From Rhodococcus sp. OK519 (GTDB lineage: Bacteria > Actinomycetota > Actinomycetes > Mycobacteriales > Mycobacteriaceae): a stretch of 64,000 bases of DNA. The position numbers were made by a program, and so were the translations under genes. The stretch lies in the NCBI RefSeq assembly GCF_003051005.1, contig NZ_QAOW01000002.1, forward strand, positions 248,001-312,000, read 5' to 3'. Shown in pieces: positions 24,441 through 35,155 of this stretch. The notes beneath the pieces are model-generated. The model had not been told where the DNA came from, did not search any database, and saw only the letters and a program-made list of their open reading frames with translations. The first letter of the stretch is position 1; every line of letters starts with the position of its first letter.

Positions 24441-25397
24441 TCACGACCCACCCAGTAGGACTGACATTGCAATTCCGTCCAGAATGTCGTGCTCGCTGAC
24501 GATCAGCTCGTCGATGCCCGCGCGCCGCGAGAGTTCGTCGGCGAGGACGGTGGTGACGATGGCGCCTCCGCCGATAACGTCCACCCGCCCCGGGTGCATG
24601 GGCCCGAGAGCTGCGCGCTCGTCGTGTGTCATGGACACCAGGCGGTTCGCGACGTCGTGCACCTGTCCGAGGCTCAGCCGTGACAAGTGGACGCGCTCGG
24701 GGTCGTACTCCGGCAGATCCTGCGCGACGGCCGACAGCGTCGTCATGGTGCCGGCGACTCCGACCCACGTGCGGGCCTGCTCGACGGGCACCCGCGCGAA
24801 GGCCTGGGCCAGACGCTCGGACGCAAACGCGCGGGCATCGTCGACCTGCTCGGCGGTGGGCGGGTCGTCGTGCAGGCACCGCTCGGTGACCCGCACACAC
24901 CCGACATCGGTGGAGTACGCGGCATGGACACCCGTGTCGTCGCCGAGCACCACCTCGGTGGATCCGCCACCGAGATCGACCACCACGAACGGGCCGTCGG
25001 ACGCGTCGAGCTCGCCGACGGCACCCGAGAACGACAGTCGCGCTTCCTCGTCGCCGGTGATGACCTCCGCCTCGGCACCGGGGATCACGGCGCCGAGGAT
25101 CTCACGGGTCATCGCGAAGAAGTCCTCACGGTTCGATGCGTCGCGGGTGGCCGATGTCGCGACCATACGGACTGCGGTGGCACCGGTGTCACGGATGATC
25201 TCGGCGTACTCGCTCAACGCGATCCGCGTGCGCTCGATCGCCTCCGGCGCGAAGGCCCCCGTCGCGTCGACGCCCTGGCCGAGGCGCACGATCCGCATCA
25301 GTCGGGTGACGTCGGTGAGCCGGCCGTTCTCGTCGGCATCGGCGACGAGCAGACGGATCGAGTTGGTGCCGCAGTCGATCGCGGCAACCCTGGTCAT
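24441..25397 (-). CDS. Ppx/GppA family exopolyphosphatase / pppGpp phosphatase
   Basis: A 318-residue actin-fold (ASKHA) enzyme. The N-terminal phosphate-1 motif AAIDCGTNSIRLLV, the phosphate-2 motif VVDLGGGSTEVV and the catalytic Glu region near ATSATRDASN are clear. It lacks the C-terminal HD-like domain of E. coli Ppx, as do the short mycobacterial enzymes (Rv1026 by synteny). It hydrolyses polyphosphate and/or pppGpp and so links to the stringent response. It overlaps the DUF501 gene by 4 bp. Confidence 0.9.
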   Translation of the reverse strand: MTRVAAIDCGTNSIRLLVADADENGRLTDVTRLMRIVRLGQGVDATGAFAPEAIERTRIALSEYAEIIRDTGATAVRMVATSATRDASNREDFFAMTREILGAVIPGAEAEVITGDEEARLSFSGAVGELDASDGPFVVVDLGGGSTEVVLGDDTGVHAAYSTDVGCVRVTERCLHDDPPTAEQVDDARAFASERLAQAFARVPVEQARTWVGVAGTMTTLSAVAQDLPEYDPERVHLSRLSLGQVHDVANRLVSMTHDERAALGPMHPGRVDVIGGGAIVTTVLADELSRRAGIDELIVSEHDILDGIAMSVLLGGS

Positions 25398-25930
25398 TCG
25401 CCGTCTCCGGCGTCGGCCGGCCCCTGGTACTCGGGCCAGTCGGCGGGAATCGCGGTGCCTCGCAACTTACCTCGCGCGGCGAGAGAGACGGACTCGTCAC
25501 CGAACGGGTTGACGCCCGGGCCCTTGGCAAGCGAGTGCGCCATGAGCACGTGCAGGCACTTCACCCGGTCCGGCATTCCGCCACCGGTGAAATCGGTTCC
25601 CAGGGAATCGATCTCGTTACGCTCCGCGAGATAGGACTCGTGAGCGGCGCGGTACGCGGCGGCGAGTTCCGGATCGGTGCCCAGACGCTCGGTCATCTCG
25701 CGCATCACGCCGGCCGACTCCTGACGGCTCGCCTCGGCCGTCAGTCGCGGGTCGGTCAAGTAGTAGAGGGTGGGAAACGGCGTGCCGTCGGGCAGCCGAG
25801 GGGCGGTCTTCACGACGCCGGGCTGACCGTCCGGGCAGCGGTACGCGATGGCGAGCACGCCCCGCGGAACACGACCCAGCTGGGCTTCCACGGCGTCGAG
25901 GTCTTCCTGGGGGACGGACGATTCGCTCAC
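25394..25930 (-). CDS. DUF501 family protein
   Basis: A 178-residue soluble protein starting with GTG (GTGA overlap with the ftsB stop). Conserved features of DUF501 are the N-terminal LGRVPRGVLAIAYRCPDGQPGVVKT, FPTLYYLTDPRL and DRVKCLHVLMAHSLAKGPGVNPFGDE. The His/Cys pair KCLH and NP-GD could coordinate metal. Function unknown. It is invariably between ftsB and ppx in Actinobacteria, suggesting translational coupling and a link to division or phosphate metabolism. Confidence 0.87.
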   Translation of the reverse strand: MSESSVPQEDLDAVEAQLGRVPRGVLAIAYRCPDGQPGVVKTAPRLPDGTPFPTLYYLTDPRLTAEASRQESAGVMREMTERLGTDPELAAAYRAAHESYLAERNEIDSLGTDFTGGGMPDRVKCLHVLMAHSLAKGPGVNPFGDESVSLAARGKLRGTAIPADWPEYQGPADAGDGE

Positions 25931-26664
25931 CCGGTGGGTACTCCTGGTTCTTCTGATGCGGGGGCCGGCACCACGGGGGCGACCGGCGGTGTCTCTGTTT
26001 CGACCTCGATGACGGGCACCGGCTCGGTGAGTCGCTGCCACAGATCGCTGTGCCAGGCGCCGGTCGAGGGCGGCGGCGGTGGTGCGTCCTTCTTCGGCGG
26101 CTTCCAGTCGCCGGGCAACTGCACCTTGTACGGCGTCTCGCCGGGGCGGACCAGGCCGAGCCGCTCGCGGCCCTGCGCCGCGATCCACGCCGGATCCTCG
26201 ATCTGCTCCTTCTGGCGGCGCAGTTCGTCGAGTTGCTGCTCGAGCGCCACCTGCTCGGAGGCAAGGCGATCGGCCTCGGAGCGCTGCGTGAGGTACGTGC
26301 GCAGCGGCATCGCCAACGTGAGCGCGAGCGCGCAGATCACGACGCCGAGGATGACCGCCCGTCCGGTCGACAGCCCGAAGAATGTGCGCTCGGGCCGGGC
26401 CGGTGCCGACCGACGTCCCGCACCCGCTCGTGACGAGCGGGTGCGGGACGCGGCGGCGGGTTGCGTATCGGCGCCACCGGTTGTGCCACCGTCGGCGTCG
26501 AGAGGACTCGACGCCGACGGGTCGACATGTCCGGTGGAGGCGGTAGGCGTGCCGGCACGGTTGCGGCGGGGCCTGCGATAGCCCTGCCCGGCCCCGGCAC
26601 CGTGGCGCTCGGGACGCCCACCCGGAGAGGGGCGACCCGACCGCGACCTACCGCGCTGACTCAT
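25927..26664 (-). CDS. ftsB: Septum formation initiator FtsB/DivIC family protein
   Basis: A 245-residue bitopic divisome protein. The N-terminal cytosolic part (1-95) is basic and low complexity; one transmembrane helix spans about 102-120 (AVILGVVICALALTLAMPL), followed by a coiled coil (about 127-157) and the conserved EDPAWIAAQGRERLGLVRPGE. A Pro-rich C-terminus follows. FtsB with FtsL and FtsQ activates septal peptidoglycan synthesis. Located 8 bp after eno on the same strand. A perfect 17-bp hairpin sits inside the coding sequence at 26414-26450. Confidence 0.85.
   Translation of the reverse strand: MSQRGRSRSGRPSPGGRPERHGAGAGQGYRRPRRNRAGTPTASTGHVDPSASSPLDADGGTTGGADTQPAAASRTRSSRAGAGRRSAPARPERTFFGLSTGRAVILGVVICALALTLAMPLRTYLTQRSEADRLASEQVALEQQLDELRRQKEQIEDPAWIAAQGRERLGLVRPGETPYKVQLPGDWKPPKKDAPPPPPSTGAWHSDLWQRLTEPVPVIEVETETPPVAPVVPAPASEEPGVPTG
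26414..26450. repeat. Perfect 17-bp inverted repeat inside ftsB
   Basis: CGTCCCGCACCCGCTCG (26414-26430) and its exact complement (26434-26450) are separated only by TGA. It encodes residues 72-84 of the low-complexity N-terminal tail (ASRTRSSRAGAGR). Confidence 0.95.
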
Positions 26665-26672
26665 CTGCTTGC

Positions 26673-28989
<2,317 letters not shown>

Positions 28990-29110
28990 CCAGACCGCAC
29001 GGTTGTGACGTTGACCGGATTGGGACCAAATGCCCATTTCAGACAAAAAGCACCAGGTCAGGGCCGGTTTCCGGGCAAACTTAGGGAATGCTACTTTCTG
29101 CGTGACTGTT

Positions 29111-29129
29111 CGAGGTTCGGCTTGCCTTC
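29111..29129 (+). promoter_or_regulatory. Candidate IdeR/DtxR iron box upstream of efeU
   Basis: CGAGGTTCGGCTTGCCTTC matches the consensus TTAGGTTAGGCTAACCTAA at 12 of 19 positions, including AGGTT, GGCT and CCT. It lies 39 nt before the efeU start. Such a site would repress iron uptake when iron is plentiful. A weaker match begins at 29081 (TTAGGGAATGCTACTTT). Confidence 0.5.
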
Positions 29130-29167
29130 CTCTCCAGCGCCGACCCGACTCGCATCAGGAGCAGACA

Positions 29168-30079
29168 GTGTCAGTCCTCGCCGCCGGCGCCGACGCGCCG
29201 TCCATCGCGACGCAACTGTTCGGCAGCGGCCTGATCGGCGTTCGCGAGGGACTCGAGACCGGCATCGTCGTGATGATCCTGGTCGCGTTCCTGGTCAAGT
29301 CCGAACGCCGCGACGCCCTCAAATGGGTGTGGACCGGCGTCGCTGCGGCCATTGCCATGGTGATCGCGATCTTCGCCGGTATCCACTTCGGCACCTCCAC
29401 CGTCACCGGCCTTGCCGCCGAGTTGATCAGTGGTCTGGCCTCCCTCGTCGCGGCCGCGATCGTCACCGCGATGGTCCTGTGGATGCGGACGGCGGCCGCA
29501 TCGATCTCGGGGCATCTGCGCGCCGGACTGGATCGGGCCCTGGCTGTCGGACCTGTGGCAGTCGCAGCGATGGCCTTCTTCGCCGTCGGCCGCGAGGGCG
29601 TCGAGACCGCTCTGCTCCTGGTCGGCTATGCCGAAAATGCCGCCGGCAGCACGTGGCCGCTCGTCGGCTTGCTGCTCGGCATCGCCGTCGCAGCCGTCCT
29701 CACCGTGCTGCTGTACGTCGGGGCCGTCCGGATCGATTTCGCTCGCTTCTTCCGCTACACCGGCGCCTTCCTCGTCGTCGTCGCGGCAGGCATCCTCGCC
29801 TACGGCGTGCGGGCACTGCAGATCGCGGGCTGGCTGCCCGGCGGGTCGACGCTCGCCTTCGACATCTCGTCCGTCTTCGACACCTCCACCTGGTACGGCA
29901 CCGTTCTGCAGGGCATCTTCAACTTCCGCCCGGACCCGACCCTGCTGCAAGCAGTCGCCTGGGTCGCCTACCTCGTCATCGTCATGCCGCTCTTCCTCCG
30001 CCCGGTCAAGGCGAAGACCGCGGCACCGCAGCCCGATCCGGCAGACAGCGACGATCCCGAACTCGAGACTTCCCGATGA
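29168..30079 (+). CDS. efeU: Iron permease EfeU (FTR1 family)
   Basis: A 303-residue inner-membrane permease with about seven transmembrane helices. The two REXXE iron-binding motifs of the FTR1/EfeU family are present: REGLE at residues 26-30 and REGVE at about 142-146. GTG start at 29168 has AGGAG 5 nt upstream. It imports iron released at the cell surface by EfeO and EfeB. First gene of efeUOB; overlaps efeO by ATGA. Confidence 0.93.
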   Translation: MSVLAAGADAPSIATQLFGSGLIGVREGLETGIVVMILVAFLVKSERRDALKWVWTGVAAAIAMVIAIFAGIHFGTSTVTGLAAELISGLASLVAAAIVTAMVLWMRTAAASISGHLRAGLDRALAVGPVAVAAMAFFAVGREGVETALLLVGYAENAAGSTWPLVGLLLGIAVAAVLTVLLYVGAVRIDFARFFRYTGAFLVVVAAGILAYGVRALQIAGWLPGGSTLAFDISSVFDTSTWYGTVLQGIFNFRPDPTLLQAVAWVAYLVIVMPLFLRPVKAKTAAPQPDPADSDDPELETSR

Positions 30080-31233
30080 CCGTCCCCCGAAAGGCTCCGC
30101 CCGTGCGTCGTACCACCTCCGCGCTCGCCCTCCTCGCGATCGCTCCCCTCGCCCTCGCGGCGTGCACGTCCAAGTCGGCCGCGGACGACGAGGCGATCAC
30201 GGTGACCGCTACCGACACCACGTGCGACATCTCGGGCAGCTCTGCGGAGACCGGAAACACGACCTTCTCCATCACCAACAACGGGTCCAAGGTCACCGAG
30301 TTCTACGTATTCGGCACCGGCGACCGGGTGATGGGTGAGGTCGAGAACGTCGGGCCCGGCCTGACCCGCCAGCTCATCGTCAACCTCGCCGAGGCCGGGA
30401 CCTACCACACCGCCTGCAAGCCGGGCATGGTCGGCGACGGCCTCCGCGCCGAGTTCGTCGTCACCGGCGACTCGGTCGCCGCAACCGATCAGGACGGCCG
30501 GCTCACCGAGGCCGCGGCCAACTACAAGCGCTACGTCGACAGCCAGCTCATCGCACTGCAGGAGACCACAGCCGCGTTCGTGGCATCCGTCAAGGCCGGC
30601 GACGTCGCCGGGGCCAAGGCCCAATACCCGCTCACGCGCACCTACTACGAGCGCATCGAGCCCATTGCCGAGAGCTTCCCGGACGATCTCGATCCGCGCA
30701 TCGACCTGCGCGAGGTCGACGTCGAGCCGGGCTGGAACTGGACCGGCTTCCACCGCCTCGAGAAGGACCTGTGGGTCCAGGGCCTGCAGCCCGACACCAA
30801 CGCGATCGCCGACCAGCTCGTCGCCGACATCCAGGAACTCGCCGACGGCGTCGCGGCACCGGACTTCGTCATCGACCCGATCCAGGTGGCCGGCGGCGCG
30901 CAGACGCTGCTCGACGAGATCGCGCGCACCAAGATCACCGGCGAGGAGGACATCTTCTCGCACACCGATCTCTACGACTTCCAGGCCAACGCGGACGGCT
31001 CGCAGGCCGCGATCGCGTCGCTGCGTCCGATCCTCGACGACCGCAACCCCGACCTCGCGGCGCGGATCGATGCACGTTTCGCCGACCTCGACGCAGCACT
31101 GTCGCAGTACCGCCAGGGCGACGGATTCGTCTCCTACGACACCGTCACCGAACCGCAGCGTCAGGCGCTGTCGCAGAAGATCGACGCGCTGTCCGCCGAA
31201 GTGAGCCAGGTGCAGGGTGTCATTGCAGGATAA
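30076..31233 (+). CDS. efeO: EfeO iron-binding lipoprotein (cupredoxin + M75)
   Basis: A 385-residue lipoprotein. The signal peptide ends in the lipobox LALAAC with C30. An N-terminal cupredoxin-like domain (about 35-140; C54 and Cys in HTACKPGMVG) is followed by the imelysin/M75 domain (about 150-385), carrying the HXXE metal motif HRLE (H226, E229). It is thought to capture ferrous or ferric iron and hand it to EfeU. The reading frame is open for a long way upstream, but the ATG overlapping the efeU stop is the sensible start. Confidence 0.93.
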   Translation: MTVPRKAPPVRRTTSALALLAIAPLALAACTSKSAADDEAITVTATDTTCDISGSSAETGNTTFSITNNGSKVTEFYVFGTGDRVMGEVENVGPGLTRQLIVNLAEAGTYHTACKPGMVGDGLRAEFVVTGDSVAATDQDGRLTEAAANYKRYVDSQLIALQETTAAFVASVKAGDVAGAKAQYPLTRTYYERIEPIAESFPDDLDPRIDLREVDVEPGWNWTGFHRLEKDLWVQGLQPDTNAIADQLVADIQELADGVAAPDFVIDPIQVAGGAQTLLDEIARTKITGEEDIFSHTDLYDFQANADGSQAAIASLRPILDDRNPDLAARIDARFADLDAALSQYRQGDGFVSYDTVTEPQRQALSQKIDALSAEVSQVQGVIAG

Positions 31234-32563
31234 GGGCGGGCAGGATAAGGCCGGACAGGATAAGGACGGGCAGGACGGCAGGCCGCAGGGCGGGGACTCC
31301 ACCCCGGCACCACGTCCGGGCCTGTCCCGGCGGCGCCTGTTCGGCGCCGTCGGAGCGGGCGCGGTGCTCGCGGGCGCGGGTGTCGCGGTCGGTCGACTGA
31401 CCGCACCCGAGGCGGCCGAAACATCCTCGTCGACAGTGACCTTCCACGGCAGCCATCAGGCCGGAATCGTCACGCCCGCACAGGATCGCATGCACTTCGT
31501 GGCGTTCGACGTCATCACGGACTCGCGCGACGAACTCGTGGCGATGCTGAAGAAGTGGACCGAGATGGCCGCGCGGATGACCGCCGGCGAGGAGGCCGCA
31601 GCCGACGGGGCGATCGGCGCCGGCGAGTACAACCCGCCCACCGACACCGGCGAGGCACTGGACCTGCACGCGTCCAAGCTCACCCTCACGATCGGATTCG
31701 GGCCGTCGTTGTTCGAGGCGAACGGCAAGGACCGATTCGGCCTCGCAGACAAGCGACCTGCCGCGCTGGCCGACCTGCCCAAGTTCACCGGGGACGCCCT
31801 CGAACCGGCCCGCTCCGGCGGCGACATCGCGATCCAGGCATGCTCCGACGACCCCCAGGTTGCGGTCCACGCGGTTCGCAACCTCGCCCGCGTCGGCTTC
31901 GGCGTGGTGGCGGTGCGCTGGTCCCAGCTCGGGTTCGGCCGCACGTCGTCGACGTCGACAAGTCAGACAACTCCACGAAACCTGTTCGGATTCAAGGACG
32001 GAACACGCAACATCAAGGCCGAGGATCCGTCAGCGGTGTCGGAGTTCGTGTGGGTGGACCCGCAGGACGACCAGTCGTGGATGGCCGGCGGCTCGTACCT
32101 GGTCACGCGACGCATCCGCATGCTGATCGAACCGTGGGACCGGACGACTCTCCACGAGCAGGAGCGGGTGTTCGGGCGCAGCAAGGGCAGCGGCGCCCCG
32201 CTCGGACAGAAGACCGAGTTCGACGACCTGCAACTCGAGGCCAAGGGCGCTGGCGGCAAGCCCGTCATCGACAAGAACGCCCACGTGCGCCTGGCGTCGG
32301 CCGAAGAGTTGGGCGGCATCCAGATCCTGCGCCGCGGCTACAACTTCACCGACGGCACAGACGGTTTCGGCCACCTCGACGCGGGGCTGTTCTTCATCGC
32401 CTACTGCCGCGACCCGCAGAAGCAGTTCGTGCCGATGCAGCAGAGCCTGGCTCGCAACGATGCGCTGGGCGAGTACATCAAGCACGTCGGTTCCGCCGTC
32501 TTCGCGGTGCCTCCAGGTGTCCGCGAGGGCGATTACTGGGGGTCGACGCTGTTCGAGACGTGA
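31217..32563 (+). CDS. efeB: EfeB Tat-exported DyP-type heme peroxidase
   Basis: A 448-residue dye-decolorising-type peroxidase. A Tat signal SRRRLF (37-42) precedes a hydrophobic core (GAVGAGAVLAGAGVAVG). The DyP domain has the GXXDG motif GFKDGTRN (about 256-263, with the catalytic Asp). EfeB oxidises ferrous iron or removes iron from heme outside the cell. The GTG start overlaps efeO by 17 bp. The N-terminus before the Tat motif is extended by four near-identical 15-bp repeats encoding QDKxG units. Confidence 0.92.
   Translation: MSLQDKGGQDKAGQDKDGQDGRPQGGDSTPAPRPGLSRRRLFGAVGAGAVLAGAGVAVGRLTAPEAAETSSSTVTFHGSHQAGIVTPAQDRMHFVAFDVITDSRDELVAMLKKWTEMAARMTAGEEAAADGAIGAGEYNPPTDTGEALDLHASKLTLTIGFGPSLFEANGKDRFGLADKRPAALADLPKFTGDALEPARSGGDIAIQACSDDPQVAVHAVRNLARVGFGVVAVRWSQLGFGRTSSTSTSQTTPRNLFGFKDGTRNIKAEDPSAVSEFVWVDPQDDQSWMAGGSYLVTRRIRMLIEPWDRTTLHEQERVFGRSKGSGAPLGQKTEFDDLQLEAKGAGGKPVIDKNAHVRLASAEELGGIQILRRGYNFTDGTDGFGHLDAGLFFIAYCRDPQKQFVPMQQSLARNDALGEYIKHVGSAVFAVPPGVREGDYWGSTLFET
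31226..31279 (+). repeat. 15-bp tandem repeats at the 5' end of efeB
   Basis: Three copies and part of a fourth of CAGGATAAGGxCGGx (31226-31240, 31241-31255, 31256-31270, partial from 31271). They encode QDKGG-QDKAG-QDKDG-QDG. Being in frame, copy number can vary without frameshift. Confidence 0.9.
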
Positions 32564-32579
32564 CCCGGTTCGAGGCTGA

Positions 32580-32619
32580 TACAGTGCCGTCCATGGACAT
32601 CGAGGTCGACAGAATCTAG
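32580..32619 (+). CDS. Leaderless 8-codon upstream ORF before the ABC-F gene, with its -10 box
   Basis: TACAGT (32580-32585) fits an actinobacterial -10 element, and an ATG follows at 32593, the spacing of a leaderless transcript. The ORF 32593-32619 encodes MDIEVDRI and stops at TAG, directly against the hairpin at 32619-32638. Short leader ORFs of this type often control antibiotic-resistance genes by ribosome stalling. No translation evidence is available. Confidence 0.4.
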
Positions 32620-32669
32620 CCACCGGACTGCCGGTGGCGTTGCCGATCCGGCGCGGACCGCGCCTCGGC
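32619..32669 (+). promoter_or_regulatory. Twin hairpins in the ABC-F leader
   Basis: Hairpin A: GCCACCGG (32619-32626) with CCGGTGGC (32631-32638), ACTG loop. Hairpin B: GCCGA...GGCGC (32642-32654) with GCGCC-TCGGC (32660-32669), 3-nt bulge. Their position just after a short leader ORF suggests attenuation. There is no T-run. Confidence 0.45.
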
Positions 32670-32823
32670 TGACGACCCATGCCCTCTTCCTGGGGCTCAT
32701 TTCCCGGCACGCCCGCCTCGCGCCGATCACGTTTCTCGCGTGCACAGCGATGTCGCCCTTGCCGGGCCACACCCCCGGAGACTTCTCGTGATCGGTCGTT
32801 CCCTCAGCCCTGCTGATCAGCAA

Positions 32824-32839
32824 CCTTTCACGAAAGGGA
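32824..32839 (+). promoter_or_regulatory. Ribosome-binding site of the ABC-F gene inside a small hairpin
   Basis: CCTTTC (32824-32829) can pair with GAAAGG (32832-32837), covering most of the Shine-Dalgarno AAAGGGA (33-39). This could limit translation until the leader is remodelled. Confidence 0.4.
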
Positions 32840-32848
32840 CGGCAACGC

Positions 32849-34456
32849 ATGAGTGCCTCCGCAATCACCTCGAGAGACCTCACCTTCGAATGGCCCGACG
32901 GCACCGTCGCGCTCGACCGCGTGAGCGGCACCTTCACCACCGGCCGCACCGGTCTCGTCGGCCGGAACGGAGCCGGCAAATCCACACTGCTCCGACTGAT
33001 CGCCGGGCTGCTGCGGCCCACATCAGGACGGATCGACACGGCCGGCGAGGTGGGCTATCTGCCTCAGACGCTGACGGCGCGCAAGGACTCGACCGTCGCC
33101 ATGCTCCTCGGCATCGACCCGATCGTCGCAGCGCTCCGCGCGATCGAGTCCGGCGACGTGGATCCGCGTCACTTCGACACCGTCGGCGACGACTGGGACA
33201 TCGAGGCGCGCGCCGACGAGGCACTACACGAAATCGGCTTCACCGCAGCAGATCTCGATCGCCGAGTCGACACCGTCTCGGGTGGCGAGGCCATGCTCAT
33301 CGCCATCACCGGACTGCGGATCCGCCGCACCCCGATCACACTGCTGGACGAGCCGACGAACAATCTCGACCGGCCGACGCGCGCGCGTCTCGCGGAGATG
33401 GTGGACAACTGGACGGGCACGCTCGTCGTCGTCAGCCACGATCTGGAACTGCTCGAGCACATGGATGCCACCGCCGAATTGCACGACAGCCGGATCGAGG
33501 TGTTCGGCGGCCGGTACAGCGCCTGGAAGGAGTATCGCGAGCAGGAGCAGGCCGCGGCGGTGCAGGCTGCGCGATCGGCCGAGCAGGCACTCAAGGTCGA
33601 GAGGCGTCAACGGATCGAAGCCGACACGAAACTGGCCCGGCGGGAACGCACCGCGAAGAAGACCCAGAAGGACGGCGGGATCCCCAAGATCCTGGCGGGG
33701 AATCGAGCCGGCAAGGCACAGGCTTCCGCCGGATCGATGCGTTCGACGCTCGACTCCAAGGTCGAGGCAGCGCAAGCCGCCGTCGACGCTGCGGACCTGC
33801 GCGTACGCGAGGACGAACACATCCGGCTCGTCCTCCCCGACCCGGACGTCCCGCGGGGGCGGCGCCTGGCCGAATTCCAGGACGGCGACCGCTCGATCGT
33901 CGTCCAGGGCCCGGAGCGTGTCGCGCTCGTCGGCCCCAACGGCGCGGGCAAGTCGACGCTGCTCGAACACCTCGTCCACGGCACGGCCGGGGACCCCGGT
34001 CGCGTACACGCGGTGTCGTCGACGGACCGCGTCGGCTACCTCCCGCAGCGACTCGACAACCTCGACGACGGCCTGAGCGCGCTCGAGAACGTGCAGGAGG
34101 TCGCACCGGGCACGGCCGCGGGGACGATCCGCAATCAACTCGCCCGCCTACTGATCCGTGGCAGCGCCGCCGATCGGCCCGCCGCGACGCTGTCCGGCGG
34201 CGAACGCTTCCGAGTGTCACTCGCCAAGCTGCTACTGGCAGATCCGCCAGCGCAACTACTGGTCCTCGACGAGCCGACGAACAACCTCGATGTCACCAGC
34301 GTCGAACAACTGGCCGAGGCTCTCGACTCTTACCGCGGCGCGATGGTGATCGTCAGCCACGACTACGAGTTCCTGCGCAAGGTCGGCATCGACGTGACGC
34401 TGGAACTCGACGGGGAGGGTCGAATCGCGAAGCACAGCAACGGCTCCCCCAGCTGA
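32849..34456 (+). CDS. ABC-F family ATPase (ribosome-associated, possible antibiotic resistance)
   Basis: A 535-residue protein with two ABC ATPase domains and no transmembrane segment. Walker A motifs are GRNGAGKST (38-46) and GPNGAGKST (about 362-370); signatures are VSGGE and LSGGE; Walker B motifs are both LLDEPTNNLD/VLDEPTNNLD. The two domains are joined by a basic, charged linker (about 240-330) as in ABC-F proteins that enter the ribosomal E site. Members give resistance to macrolides, lincosamides or pleuromutilins, or act as translation factors; a leader with a short ORF favours the former. Not in the equivalent mycobacterial locus as I recall it. Confidence 0.9.
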   Translation: MSASAITSRDLTFEWPDGTVALDRVSGTFTTGRTGLVGRNGAGKSTLLRLIAGLLRPTSGRIDTAGEVGYLPQTLTARKDSTVAMLLGIDPIVAALRAIESGDVDPRHFDTVGDDWDIEARADEALHEIGFTAADLDRRVDTVSGGEAMLIAITGLRIRRTPITLLDEPTNNLDRPTRARLAEMVDNWTGTLVVVSHDLELLEHMDATAELHDSRIEVFGGRYSAWKEYREQEQAAAVQAARSAEQALKVERRQRIEADTKLARRERTAKKTQKDGGIPKILAGNRAGKAQASAGSMRSTLDSKVEAAQAAVDAADLRVREDEHIRLVLPDPDVPRGRRLAEFQDGDRSIVVQGPERVALVGPNGAGKSTLLEHLVHGTAGDPGRVHAVSSTDRVGYLPQRLDNLDDGLSALENVQEVAPGTAAGTIRNQLARLLIRGSAADRPAATLSGGERFRVSLAKLLLADPPAQLLVLDEPTNNLDVTSVEQLAEALDSYRGAMVIVSHDYEFLRKVGIDVTLELDGEGRIAKHSNGSPS

Positions 34457-34463
34457 TTGGCGG

Positions 34464-35150
34464 TCAGCGGCTCCAGTAGGCCCGCCAGTCGTCCGCCCCG
34501 AGTCCGCCCCACGCGACACCGCTCGCGTGCGCGGCGGACTCGGCGGCGCGAATCCGGTCGACGAAACGCAGTGTCGCCTTGCGTAGTTCGTCCTCGGCAC
34601 TGCCGGGTCCACCGAGACGAATGACACGCAGTTCGTCGGGAACCAATTCCTCCGGCAACCCGGACTTGCGGGCCCGCGAGATCACCTTCTCCGCGAGTGC
34701 CAGCGCGGGCTGCTGGAGCGCGATGCCGTCGATGCAGGATTCGCGCGCCTTCTCGGCCGCCTTCCGCTCCTCCCAGGCTCGCTCCTGGTCGGCGATGTCC
34801 ACCGGCCCGGTGAGACCGTCGGCCAGGTGCGGGCTGCGGTGGGCCAGCTTGGCCACGAGCGTGGCGGCCACATCGTCGACCGTGAACTCCCCTGCCGCCT
34901 CCGCGATCCGCGAATGAAACAGCACCTGCAACAACAGGTCCCCGAGTTCTTCACGAATCGACACCGGGTCACCGGTCTGGATCGCGTCGAGCAGTTCGTA
35001 GGTCTCCTCGAGCAGGTAGGGCCGCAGCGAGTCGTGAGTCTGCGTCACCTCCCAGCCGCCGAAACCCCACAGCTTGTCCATGACCACGGCGGCCTCGATC
35101 ACGGCGTCACCGGCACGCCACTGGTCGTCGCGTTCGCTGCCTGCACTCAT
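34464..35150 (-). CDS. mazG: MazG family nucleoside triphosphate pyrophosphohydrolase
   Basis: A 228-residue house-cleaning enzyme that hydrolyses (d)NTPs, including oxidised 5-hydroxy-dCTP in mycobacteria. The MazG fold is seen in LWGFGGWEVTQTHDSLRPYLLEETYELLDAI and REELGDLLLQVLFHSRIA, giving the EEXXE..EXXD metal ligands. It is shorter than M. tuberculosis MazG, lacking an N-terminal extension. It follows mfd by 5 bp, so co-transcription is likely. Confidence 0.92.
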   Translation of the reverse strand: MSAGSERDDQWRAGDAVIEAAVVMDKLWGFGGWEVTQTHDSLRPYLLEETYELLDAIQTGDPVSIREELGDLLLQVLFHSRIAEAAGEFTVDDVAATLVAKLAHRSPHLADGLTGPVDIADQERAWEERKAAEKARESCIDGIALQQPALALAEKVISRARKSGLPEELVPDELRVIRLGGPGSAEDELRKATLRFVDRIRAAESAAHASGVAWGGLGADDWRAYWSR

Positions 35151-35155
35151 GCGGG

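Noticed and set aside
32679-32816. A 45-codon Arg-rich ORF in the ABC-F leader
   Set aside because: It has no ribosome-binding site, and Arg/Pro/Ser-rich translations are common chance products in GC-rich DNA; it is not needed for the attenuation model.
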